Positions 1-5,637 of a DNA stretch of 10,438 nt are shown in pieces. The stretch comes from Nitrososphaerales archaeon TH5896 (GTDB lineage Archaea; Thermoproteota; Nitrososphaeria; Nitrososphaerales; Nitrososphaeraceae). Numbering within the stretch: position 1 is the stretch's first letter; every line of letters begins with the position of its first letter. Where the stretch lies: the NCBI GenBank assembly GCA_014523625.1, contig JAATVP010000019.1, forward strand, positions 1-10,438. The letters are read 5' to 3'. The translations under genes and the position numbers were made by a program. The notes under the pieces are model-generated. The model was not told the origin of the DNA, searched no databases, and saw only the letters and a list, made by a program, of their open reading frames with translations.

Positions 1-801
1 CCTATCGGGTATCGAATAAGTGCCGACTACGGCAGACTAGAGCTAGCTGAATCCAGGTTTTCAAGAGACCAGGATTTCTTTGGACCTACCATGAACTTAT
101 GTGCCAAGATCAATAATAAGGCTCCTTCAAATTCGATGGTTATAGGAGGCGATTTGCACCAAGTGATCAAGAAACTACATTCTCTTGAAAAACAGTTCCA
201 GTTTGAAGAAATATCTGAATTTTCCATCGGACTTAAGCAGAGATATCCCATCCATTTAGTTGTACCAGTGGATAATGATCGTCGCGTGAATTACCCGGAA
301 CTGAAGGATCTCATACTTCACCAATACGACATTCGAAGACAAAATGAACATCATGCCCTAGAACGAATCCGTCTCACACAGGAATTTCCATCGCGGCTTA
401 AACATGAAGGCGATGACGCATTACGTGGGAACATAATGTTAGTCGACGATCAGCCAGATATGCTCTTTACATACCGATCCTTTCTTGAGGGTCAAGGATT
501 TAAGGTCCATTCGTTCACAGATCCTACAGTGGCGCTGAGGCAATTTGCGAAAGAAGACTCGTCTAAATATGACCTGGTAGTAATGGATATTCGTATGCCT
601 CAACTTAATGGCCTGCAACTTTACCAAAGGTTACGGGCAATTAATTCTGCCGTAAGGATACTATTTGTAACAGCACTTGATGCTGCAGAAGAGCTTATTT
701 CATTGTTGCCTGACGTTGCGGCAAATCAAGTCATTATGAAACCTGTGAGCCGAGATAGGTTTCTGAATTATGTAGATCTCGCAGTTAGAGAAAAGGGGTA
801 G
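1..801 (+). CDS. Class III adenylate/guanylate cyclase-receiver fusion protein (5' end outside window)
   Basis: The frame is open from base 1, so the ATG at 91 is internal and 266 C-terminal codons are visible. Residues 1-60 of this fragment match the C-terminal half of a class III nucleotide cyclase: a beta strand YRISADYG, then DFFGPTMNLCAKI (residues 25-37), where D25 sits at the base-specifying position and N32 at the transition-state Asn, but K36 replaces the usual Arg. A linker of about 80 residues follows. Residues 144-266 form a complete receiver domain: acidic pair D149/D150, phospho-acceptor D196 in MDIRMP, T224, and K247 in MKP. No membrane segment is seen, so the protein is presumably cytoplasmic. 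The expected role is phosphorylation-linked control of, or by, a cyclase-like domain; whether it makes cAMP or cGMP cannot be told. The receiver resembles the stand-alone one at 1228. The fold assignment is firm; activity is uncertain. Confidence 0.85.
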   Translation, partial: PIGYRISADYGRLELAESRFSRDQDFFGPTMNLCAKINNKAPSNSMVIGGDLHQVIKKLHSLEKQFQFEEISEFSIGLKQRYPIHLVVPVDNDRRVNYPELKDLILHQYDIRRQNEHHALERIRLTQEFPSRLKHEGDDALRGNIMLVDDQPDMLFTYRSFLEGQGFKVHSFTDPTVALRQFAKEDSSKYDLVVMDIRMPQLNGLQLYQRLRAINSAVRILFVTALDAAEELISLLPDVAANQVIMKPVSRDRFLNYVDLAVREKG

Positions 802-922
802 CATCGCTCCTTACTCTGATTTTTATAGGATTAGTCTCAAAAATCCAATTTATCGATGAACTACATTGCTGCCCGTTACTTTACTTCCAAACCTTTCTCT
901 TCGTTATTTGTTCTATAATTGA

Positions 923-930
923 TATATAAT
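923..930 (+). promoter_or_regulatory. TATA-like box before the small ORF/receiver pair
   Basis: TATATAAT lies in an AT-rich gap between the cyclase-receiver gene and the next plus-strand frames. An archaeal transcript would start near 950-955, which leaves about 45 bases to the ATG at 998. It is the best promoter candidate for the 998-1219 frame and the receiver at 1228. This is motif recognition only. Confidence 0.45.
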
Positions 931-997
931 ACTAGGCAACAATTAGTATGCAATTGCTCGTGTATGAAGTTCATTGCTAGAAGTGAGAGAGTTAACA

Positions 998-1219
998 ATG
1001 GGAGAAAGTTCTTTAGCGGAGACCTTCGCTGAGATTACCAGCCATCACCTGATGACTTTTGACCGTTCCACATGTGGTACGGGAAATGGACCATTGGATC
1101 AATTTGCAGCCTTCGAGCTTCATTTATCCATTCCTCATTTACGAATCTACTGCTATCCCAGATTGATTTCTAACCTCCTTTTTGCTTTGAGAAGTCGGGG
1201 TGGAGAAATATCGCTTTAA
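998..1219 (+). CDS. Small hypothetical ORF, possible relic of a kinase ATPase domain
   Basis: A 73-codon frame from ATG 998; the same frame also has a TTG at 974. No family was recognised for most of it. Its end, RLISNLLFALRSRGGEISL, loosely resembles the N-box region of histidine-kinase ATPase domains (pattern NLL-x2-A-x-K...GG-x-I), and a receiver gene starts 8 bases after its stop, as kinase-regulator pairs often do. No H-box or glycine boxes are present in the frame, so it cannot be a working kinase. It could be a decayed kinase fragment, a genuine small protein, or a chance frame. The loose resemblance and short length keep confidence low. Confidence 0.25.
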   Translation: MGESSLAETFAEITSHHLMTFDRSTCGTGNGPLDQFAAFELHLSIPHLRIYCYPRLISNLLFALRSRGGEISL

Positions 1220-1227
1220 AGAAAATA

Positions 1228-1578
1228 ATGCTAGTAGATGATGAGGAAGACACAGTACTCTCAATCACTGCTAGTCTTGAACACAACGGCTTCAAAGTAG
1301 ATGGGTTTACCGACCCAAAGCTAGCCCTTGAGCAATTCACAAAGGGAAAATATGTAATGGTCATTGTTGATGTTCGAATGCCTGAAATAGATGGCTTTGA
1401 ATTGTACGAGAAGTTAGAAGAGATAGATAAGGATGTGAAGGTTTGCTTCATTACTGGCTTTGATTTCAACTATCTTGCCTTAAGAGAAATTTATCCTTCT
1501 CTTAACTTCGGCTCTTTCATAAGGAAGCCGATTGAAACTGATGAATTGGTCACCAAGATAAAGCTGGAGTTAGGCTAA
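1228..1578 (+). CDS. Single-domain response regulator (receiver only)
   Basis: A 116-residue stand-alone receiver (CheY-like) without an output domain. Acidic pocket D4/D5, phospho-acceptor D48 in VDVRMP, T76, and K100 in RKP are all present, so it should accept phosphate from a histidine kinase and pass the signal by protein contact. It is clearly related to the receiver fused to the upstream cyclase (shared GFKV-x2-FTDP and the VDD core). Oddity: the annotated protein starts MLVDD, so most of beta strand 1 is missing, yet the codons just upstream in the same frame read ALKKI, exactly what a receiver's first strand should be. That extension has no ATG, GTG or TTG before the stop at 1171-1173. 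Either ATG 1228 is used with a short first strand, a non-standard start is used, or the 5' end is damaged. It may share a transcript with the 998 frame. Confidence 0.85.
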   Translation: MLVDDEEDTVLSITASLEHNGFKVDGFTDPKLALEQFTKGKYVMVIVDVRMPEIDGFELYEKLEEIDKDVKVCFITGFDFNYLALREIYPSLNFGSFIRKPIETDELVTKIKLELG

Positions 1579-1592
1579 GAATAGTAATAACG

Positions 1593-1641
1593 TTCAATGA
1601 CTAATTGAATGATTGTTTACTTATCTTTTTGCGCAAGATAA
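1593..1641. terminator. Two small hairpins between convergent genes
   Basis: The gap between the receiver and the converging ParA-like gene holds two inverted repeats: TTCAAT/ATTGAA (1593-1598 and 1604-1609, 5-base loop) and TTATCTT/AAGATAA (1621-1627 and 1635-1641, 7-base loop), with a T run in the second loop. The position fits a bidirectional termination zone. Archaeal termination relies mainly on T tracts, so the hairpins may be incidental. Confidence 0.4.
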
Positions 1642-1669
1642 ATTTAGTATAATTCGGGTTATTAGCTTG

Positions 1670-2584
1670 TTAGAGTTGCCCAGCAGTCTGGCTCAGCGAT
1701 AAAGTTAAATTCTCTATCTTTTTGGCAAACGGATGAGCAGGATACTTTAGAGCAGTCAGGAATTCCTTTCGAAGGAACTGTATATCACAGTAGCATGGAA
1801 TCGAGGACATTATCGTCATTCTCACCTCTCTTGCAAGCACTTCATCAGTATCCTCTGGTGTTTCGATTATGAAAGTCGAAGGTCCAGATCTGTTACTAGT
1901 GGTCATTTCTGGCTTCACAATGAGTGGACTTGGGGCACAATAACCGGATACTCTATTTAGTAACAGAAATGACTTAGTCCCAAATTTAGTGAAAGAGCTG
2001 TATATTTCTTCGGCCATTTTCTTTGTTCCTTCAATATCAAGGTCACCGGCCTTAAGGGTAAGAAATAAAATATCTGCTACAGCTAGCGCGTTGATTGACC
2101 AATACCTAATCCCTGGGCTAGTGTCAATGACAATATAGTCTGCATCATAATTTGTTATCAGCTGTTCTCGCAACAAGATGAACCTCCTTAAGAATTGTTT
2201 ACGTGTAGTATCTGCACCTCCTTCGAGCTTGTATATCTCCTCCTTCTTCGCATTGCTAAATCCGACCCAGAGCTTCCCTTTTACGTTATCTTTTGCGCCT
2301 CGAGAGGAATCAGATTGCATCTCCCTGCTTTCCATATCGATTTCCGAAACTTTCGGGGTAAGATCTTGCATTACGTCTCCGATATCAGCCTCAGAATAAA
2401 GATAATCGTTTATCCACTTTTTCGGTTCAATCATAAAGTACGATTGAAGGCTTGGAGCATAAACATCCAAATCTAGCAAACACACTCGGAAGCCTAACTT
2501 TGCCAAAACAGCGGCAAAATTCCCAGCCAGCGTGGTCTTTCCAGTACCACCCTTATACGAGTGAAACGCGATACACTTTGTCAT
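1670..2584 (-). CDS. ParA/MinD-family ATPase, orphan
   Basis: A 304-residue P-loop ATPase of the SIMIBI/ParA-MinD class. Residues 11-18 are a deviant Walker A motif, KGGTGKTT, with the signature lysine K11 typical of this class. DLDVYAPSL at 38-46 is the switch-like segment after beta 2, and YIVIDTSPG (150-158) is the Walker B region with D154. ATP-driven dimerisation and positioning of DNA or protein cargo is the family role. There is no ParB, MinE-like partner or centromere-like repeat array beside it, so it is not a standard plasmid or chromosome partition cassette. A charged, low-complexity stretch (about 77-125) separates the N-terminal core from the Walker B half and is longer than in minimal MinD proteins. 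ATG at 2584 is supported by a TATA-like box about 40 bases upstream. Specific cargo unknown. Confidence 0.85.
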   Translation of the reverse strand: MTKCIAFHSYKGGTGKTTLAGNFAAVLAKLGFRVCLLDLDVYAPSLQSYFMIEPKKWINDYLYSEADIGDVMQDLTPKVSEIDMESREMQSDSSRGAKDNVKGKLWVGFSNAKKEEIYKLEGGADTTRKQFLRRFILLREQLITNYDADYIVIDTSPGIRYWSINALAVADILFLTLKAGDLDIEGTKKMAEEIYSSFTKFGTKSFLLLNRVSGYCAPSPLIVKPEMTTSNRSGPSTFIIETPEDTDEVLAREVRMTIMSSIPCYCDIQFLRKEFLTALKYPAHPFAKKIENLTLSLSQTAGQL

Positions 2585-2623
2585 GCGCTAAGCACTATAT
2601 TCGGTATTAATCTGTAACCAGCT

Positions 2624-2631
2624 CATATAAA
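2624..2631 (-). promoter_or_regulatory. TATA-like box of the ParA-like gene
   Basis: The minus strand reads TTTATATG, centred about 43 bases before the ATG at 2584. Transcription would begin near 2600, leaving a leader of roughly 16 bases with no Shine-Dalgarno. Confidence 0.5.
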
Positions 2632-2675
2632 GAACTTTCCGACGTTCTCACTTCAAAAATGTGTATATGCAAAAT

Positions 2676-2690
2676 ATGAAAAATTTTCAT
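2676..2690. repeat. Perfect 7+1+7 palindrome upstream of the ParA-like gene
   Basis: ATGAAAA and TTTTCAT flank a single A. The element lies about 50 bases upstream of the proposed TATA box of the ParA-like gene and could be a binding site for a dimeric regulator. In AT-rich DNA such palindromes also arise by chance. Confidence 0.4.
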
Positions 2691-2920
2691 AATTGCTAGT
2701 CTTGTAAATAATGTATGATGCTAATTTTTACGTACCCAATTACTTGATGGGTATCAGTAATGGCAATCGTCGTCATTCCTTCATTTACGGCGTAAATTGT
2801 TATTGTTATTCAATACTAGGAATGACTCAACCCCTTTGCAAAATAGTAGGCTAAAATGAGCTTCACTTGGGCTCATCTTGCTATATGAATTGAGGTTGAA
2901 AAATTGTATTGGAATTTCCT

Positions 2921-2927
2921 AAAAAAA
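2921..2927 (-). terminator. T7 tract directly after the ferritin stop codon
   Basis: Reading the minus strand, the ferritin stop TAA is followed at once by seven T residues. Such oligo-T tracts are the main intrinsic termination signal in archaea. The hairpin further on (2856-2876) may help. Confidence 0.55.
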
Positions 2928-3521
2928 TTAAAGGTGGATTAGACTACCTTGGTCACCTGTGTGCGGCGACTGACCAACAAACTTCCTTCTAAAGTGACCA
3001 GAAGGTCTTTTTGAGAGAAGTTCTATGAACCATGCTTCGTGTTCAACTTCCTCTTGCATAATGCGTTGGGCAATATCATAAGTACGAGGGTCCTTACCTG
3101 TAGTCATATCACAGACTTCACCCCATGATCTGATGGCACACTGCTCCGCCTCTAACAAAACCTTTAGGATCGAGTTAATATCCTCCCAATTATCTGGTAA
3201 ATAAGCGTCAGGGCACCCCGCCTGATCAGCGAACTTTCTAATATCTCTGGGTAAGGCACCACCTAGCTCATACAACCTGGGGACCATTGCCTCGAAGTGA
3301 TTTCTATCCTCGATACGGGCATCTTCGACTATCTCCTTTATTCCTTCTCCATCAAGGCCGGTGCAATGCATTCTCAAGATAGTATAATAATAGTAAGTTG
3401 TGAATTCAGCGCCAACGCCTTTAGTTATCAGTTCCTTCAAGCGATCAATATTTACGCCGTTCTTTTCTAGAACTTCTAAAGCCACTATCTTTGGGACTTT
3501 ACCCTTTTCACTGGTTGTCAT
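2928..3521 (-). CDS. Dps-like (DPSL/thioferritin) ferritin-family protein
   Basis: A 197-residue four-helix ferritin-like protein. Likely di-iron ligands are E39 (GAEF), E71 and H75 (EDRNH), E124 or E126 (LEAEQ), and E158 with H161 in EEVEHE. It also carries cysteines C103 (CPDAYLP), C128 (EQCAIRSW) and C137, in the arrangement typical of archaeal Dps-like proteins, in which a cysteine pair sits near the metal site. Members of this family form dodecameric cages that use peroxide to oxidise iron and so protect DNA and store iron in the cytoplasm. The glycine- and histidine-bearing C-terminal tail (about 172-197) extends past the last helix. ATG 3521 is backed by a strong TATA box about 25 bases upstream, implying a leaderless message, and by a T7 tract right after the stop. 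It is transcribed alone, downstream of a histidine-kinase gene on the same strand. Confidence 0.85.
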   Translation of the reverse strand: MTTSEKGKVPKIVALEVLEKNGVNIDRLKELITKGVGAEFTTYYYYTILRMHCTGLDGEGIKEIVEDARIEDRNHFEAMVPRLYELGGALPRDIRKFADQAGCPDAYLPDNWEDINSILKVLLEAEQCAIRSWGEVCDMTTGKDPRTYDIAQRIMQEEVEHEAWFIELLSKRPSGHFRRKFVGQSPHTGDQGSLIHL

Positions 3522-3540
3522 ACCATGAGATATTTTGCTA

Positions 3541-3550
3541 TTATATAAAA
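3541..3550 (-). promoter_or_regulatory. TATA box of the ferritin gene (leaderless)
   Basis: The minus strand reads TTTTATATAA. Its centre is about 25 bases from the A of the ferritin ATG, so transcription should begin at or within a base or two of the start codon. This is the clearest promoter in the window. Confidence 0.7.
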
Positions 3551-3569
3551 GGGTTCGTTTGGACCCTTT
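3548..3569. promoter_or_regulatory. Inverted repeat overlapping the ferritin TATA/BRE: candidate operator
   Basis: AAAGGGT (3548-3554) and ACCCTTT (3563-3569) are perfect inverted arms around an 8-base spacer. The inner arm overlaps the edge of the TATA box and the rest covers the position where TFB would bind, so a dimeric repressor here would block promoter recognition. No regulator is identified. Confidence 0.45.
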
Positions 3570-3749
3570 GTCGTTTCAGAAGTTGTCTGACATTCACGGG
3601 AGTTGTTATAAATCTAAAACTTAATCCTTTCTTCTTTCATCCAATTAGGGAATAATACAATATTAAGTCATTTAGAGGCCATAGCGAATTAGGTAAGGAT
3701 CGTCGTCCTTCAGTCGGCTATGACATTTCAGGATAAGGCGAATGACAAG

Positions 3750-5459
3750 TCAATTGATCGGGATCGTAAAGGAAAAGGCTGCCCCATTCTCTTTACTGGG
3801 AATATCTGCCCAGATCTCACCGCCGTGGGCTTCAACAATGTTCTTTGAAATGAAAAGTCCTAAACCCATACCTTTTTCTGACTTTGACGCGAATTTCTTG
3901 AACAATCTAGGCATGATTTCTGGATCTATGCCTTTTCCAGTGTCTTCAACTCGTACTAGAAGTACTCTGTTCCGCGTCCCATTTTCACGCCTCTTAAAAT
4001 CTTGAATACTATCCTCCTCTGAGACTGAAACAATAACCGTGTCTCCTTCGTTCGAGAATTTAATAGCATTTCCAATGAGGTTAGTCATTACCTGAGTTAA
4101 TCTCAATCTGTCTGCCTTAACAGGGAGTGAAGAGCCTTTGTCTGCTGATCCAGACGGCAGCACTGATTCAGAGCGGCTAAGAGACAAGGCAGAATCAAAT
4201 TTTCTAGTCTTATTATGATTGTAAACTAATCTGATGTTTCTAGAAAATTCTGAATCATCTAAGGCATCTTTATAGACGCCAATTACTATTTCGTCGATAT
4301 CCAGAGGTTCTTTCTGAAGTTCGAGTGATTTATTTTCAATTCTGGTAATGTCCAAAATGTTCTCTGTTAATTCCTTTAGCCGCTTTGCGTTACGTATAAT
4401 GATAGAAAGCAATTCTCTCTGTTTTTCCATTTGTACCTCTTGTCTTGATTTAAGAACTTCTGCAAGGCCTAGAATTGGTTGGATAGGAGCACGAAGTTCA
4501 TGAGCTGCAATACTGATAAATTCTCTTTGGTCGGTCTGCTGATCCCTGAGCTGCTTACAAAGTGAATTCACCTGCTCAATCAATTCAACTTGCTTCCAAA
4601 GACTTTCGAATATGGCAACATAAGATATGGCAGCGGACTTTGTGTTAGAATAAACCGCGGATCTGAGCGCTTCCTGTATATCGTCGCGTGAATCGTCTTT
4701 TAGTTCAACGGCCAGTGAAAGTTTTCTATCCACCACAACGACGGTGACCTTGGTCTGTAATGTGGCCTCCATGTTTCGCACATTCACGTTGTCCAACTTG
4801 GTCCCCATGACAACGGATGCTAATTCCACATCCCTGTCTGCTGGAGTAAGAATTCTCACTTCAAGATCTTTCCTGGAAGAAGTCACTTCCTTAATCAGAT
4901 CTGGTCCGCCAGTTGATATCTGTCTCCTAAAGGCATTTGCAGTCGAAAACATAATCAGCACTTCCTTTTTCGCTGACCGTATCATCTCATGCGCTACCTG
5001 TATAATTTTATCTGGCTCTTCGATTATCTGAATAATGTCCTGGGCGTCTGCACCCCGCAGAGACTCATTTTGGATTTGGATCATTTCTCCCTCGTCAGGA
5101 GTAACTCGATTCCAAAATGGATCGGAAATGAACTGCTCCAGGCCCAACAAGCCTGTTAATCTTTCACCGTAGACACTCTTCAATCGTTTGAACATAACCG
5201 CGCAATCTGGTGAATCAAATTCATAATTAGTGCCTTCCACAGTATCAATTATTGGAGAATAGCCTACCATGCTATCGTCGGCGATGGATCCATGGGGGCC
5301 CTGTGTTTCGATCCCGATCTGCTTACCACATAGAGCACATTTTCCTTGTGGGTGTGAACCGTTTTTTTGTTCTGTTTCCTTAGATATATCTAAATCAAAG
5401 GGGCGGTAGTCCTTATCTTTTTTTCGTCCCCCAGTCATCACTCTAATACTACCATCCAT
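3750..5459 (-). CDS. Soluble sensor histidine kinase with N-terminal metal-ribbon-like domain
   Basis: Start chosen at ATG 5459 (569 residues); a TTG two codons upstream (5465) is the other option, and the residue numbers here count from that TTG. Domains in order: a TRASH/YHS-like ribbon (about 41-95) with C43-x2-C46 and C88 in FDSPDC, where Asp replaces the usual third Cys; a mixed alpha/beta region (about 150-290; AKKEVLIMFS, LEVRILTP) resembling the phospholipase-D-like/TrmB-C sensor fold; a HisKA dimerisation domain with phospho-acceptor H322 in AAHELRAPI; and an ATPase with N-box NLIGNAIKFS (462-471), G1 VEDTGKGID and G2 KGMGLGLF. No membrane helices are present, so it should sense a cytoplasmic signal, plausibly a metal or redox state. 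Serine-rich residues 425-447 form an insertion before the N-box. No receiver gene is adjacent, but two receivers lie within 5 kb. A weak TATA-like GGATATAG lies near 5510. Confidence 0.88.
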   Translation of the reverse strand: MDGSIRVMTGGRKKDKDYRPFDLDISKETEQKNGSHPQGKCALCGKQIGIETQGPHGSIADDSMVGYSPIIDTVEGTNYEFDSPDCAVMFKRLKSVYGERLTGLLGLEQFISDPFWNRVTPDEGEMIQIQNESLRGADAQDIIQIIEEPDKIIQVAHEMIRSAKKEVLIMFSTANAFRRQISTGGPDLIKEVTSSRKDLEVRILTPADRDVELASVVMGTKLDNVNVRNMEATLQTKVTVVVVDRKLSLAVELKDDSRDDIQEALRSAVYSNTKSAAISYVAIFESLWKQVELIEQVNSLCKQLRDQQTDQREFISIAAHELRAPIQPILGLAEVLKSRQEVQMEKQRELLSIIIRNAKRLKELTENILDITRIENKSLELQKEPLDIDEIVIGVYKDALDDSEFSRNIRLVYNHNKTRKFDSALSLSRSESVLPSGSADKGSSLPVKADRLRLTQVMTNLIGNAIKFSNEGDTVIVSVSEEDSIQDFKRRENGTRNRVLLVRVEDTGKGIDPEIMPRLFKKFASKSEKGMGLGLFISKNIVEAHGGEIWADIPSKENGAAFSFTIPIN

Positions 5460-5509
5460 CCACAACCATGCAAATTCCTAGATTGTCCCAATTGCGACAT
5501 TACACAGAT

Positions 5510-5517
5510 CTATATCC
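5510..5517 (-). promoter_or_regulatory. Weak TATA-like box of the histidine kinase
   Basis: The minus strand reads GGATATAG, about 54 bases before ATG 5459; the predicted leader is roughly 27 bases. It is the best candidate in a short 172-base gap and otherwise unremarkable. Confidence 0.3.
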
Positions 5518-5637
5518 TTCTGACAGGACACACCCACCTATTTCCTTATTTCTATATGATTTAATATTTTCGCTTTCATCGCTGAATCGTTTATTTAGAA
5601 ACCCGTGAAATTGGCAACCCCTATTGCTACAGTATCA

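Larger units (their letters stand above)
2585..2927. other. 343-base intergenic region, AT-rich with inverted repeats
   Basis: No convincing coding frame. It holds the ParA-like gene's promoter at one end and the ferritin's terminator at the other. A perfect palindromic element, ATGAAAA-A-TTTTCAT, lies at 2676-2690, and a 6-base stem ATGAGC/GCTCAT lies at 2856-2861 and 2871-2876 with a 9-base loop. The middle (about 2700-2850) shows nothing recognisable. Confidence 0.6.

Noticed and set aside
91..801. Receiver protein starting at ATG 91
   Set aside because: The frame is open back to base 1 and the upstream codons clearly continue the cyclase domain, so this ATG is internal.
1186..1216. LRSRGGEIS resembling LRSHGGEIS of the NUDIX motif, suggesting a NUDIX fragment at 1186
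   Set aside because: Only nine residues match, the flanks differ, and no NUDIX box follows; coincidence or a kinase N-box is more likely.
3695..3710. AAGGA-N6-TCCTT hairpin after the histidine-kinase stop
   Set aside because: A five-base stem without an adjacent T tract; too weak to call a terminator.
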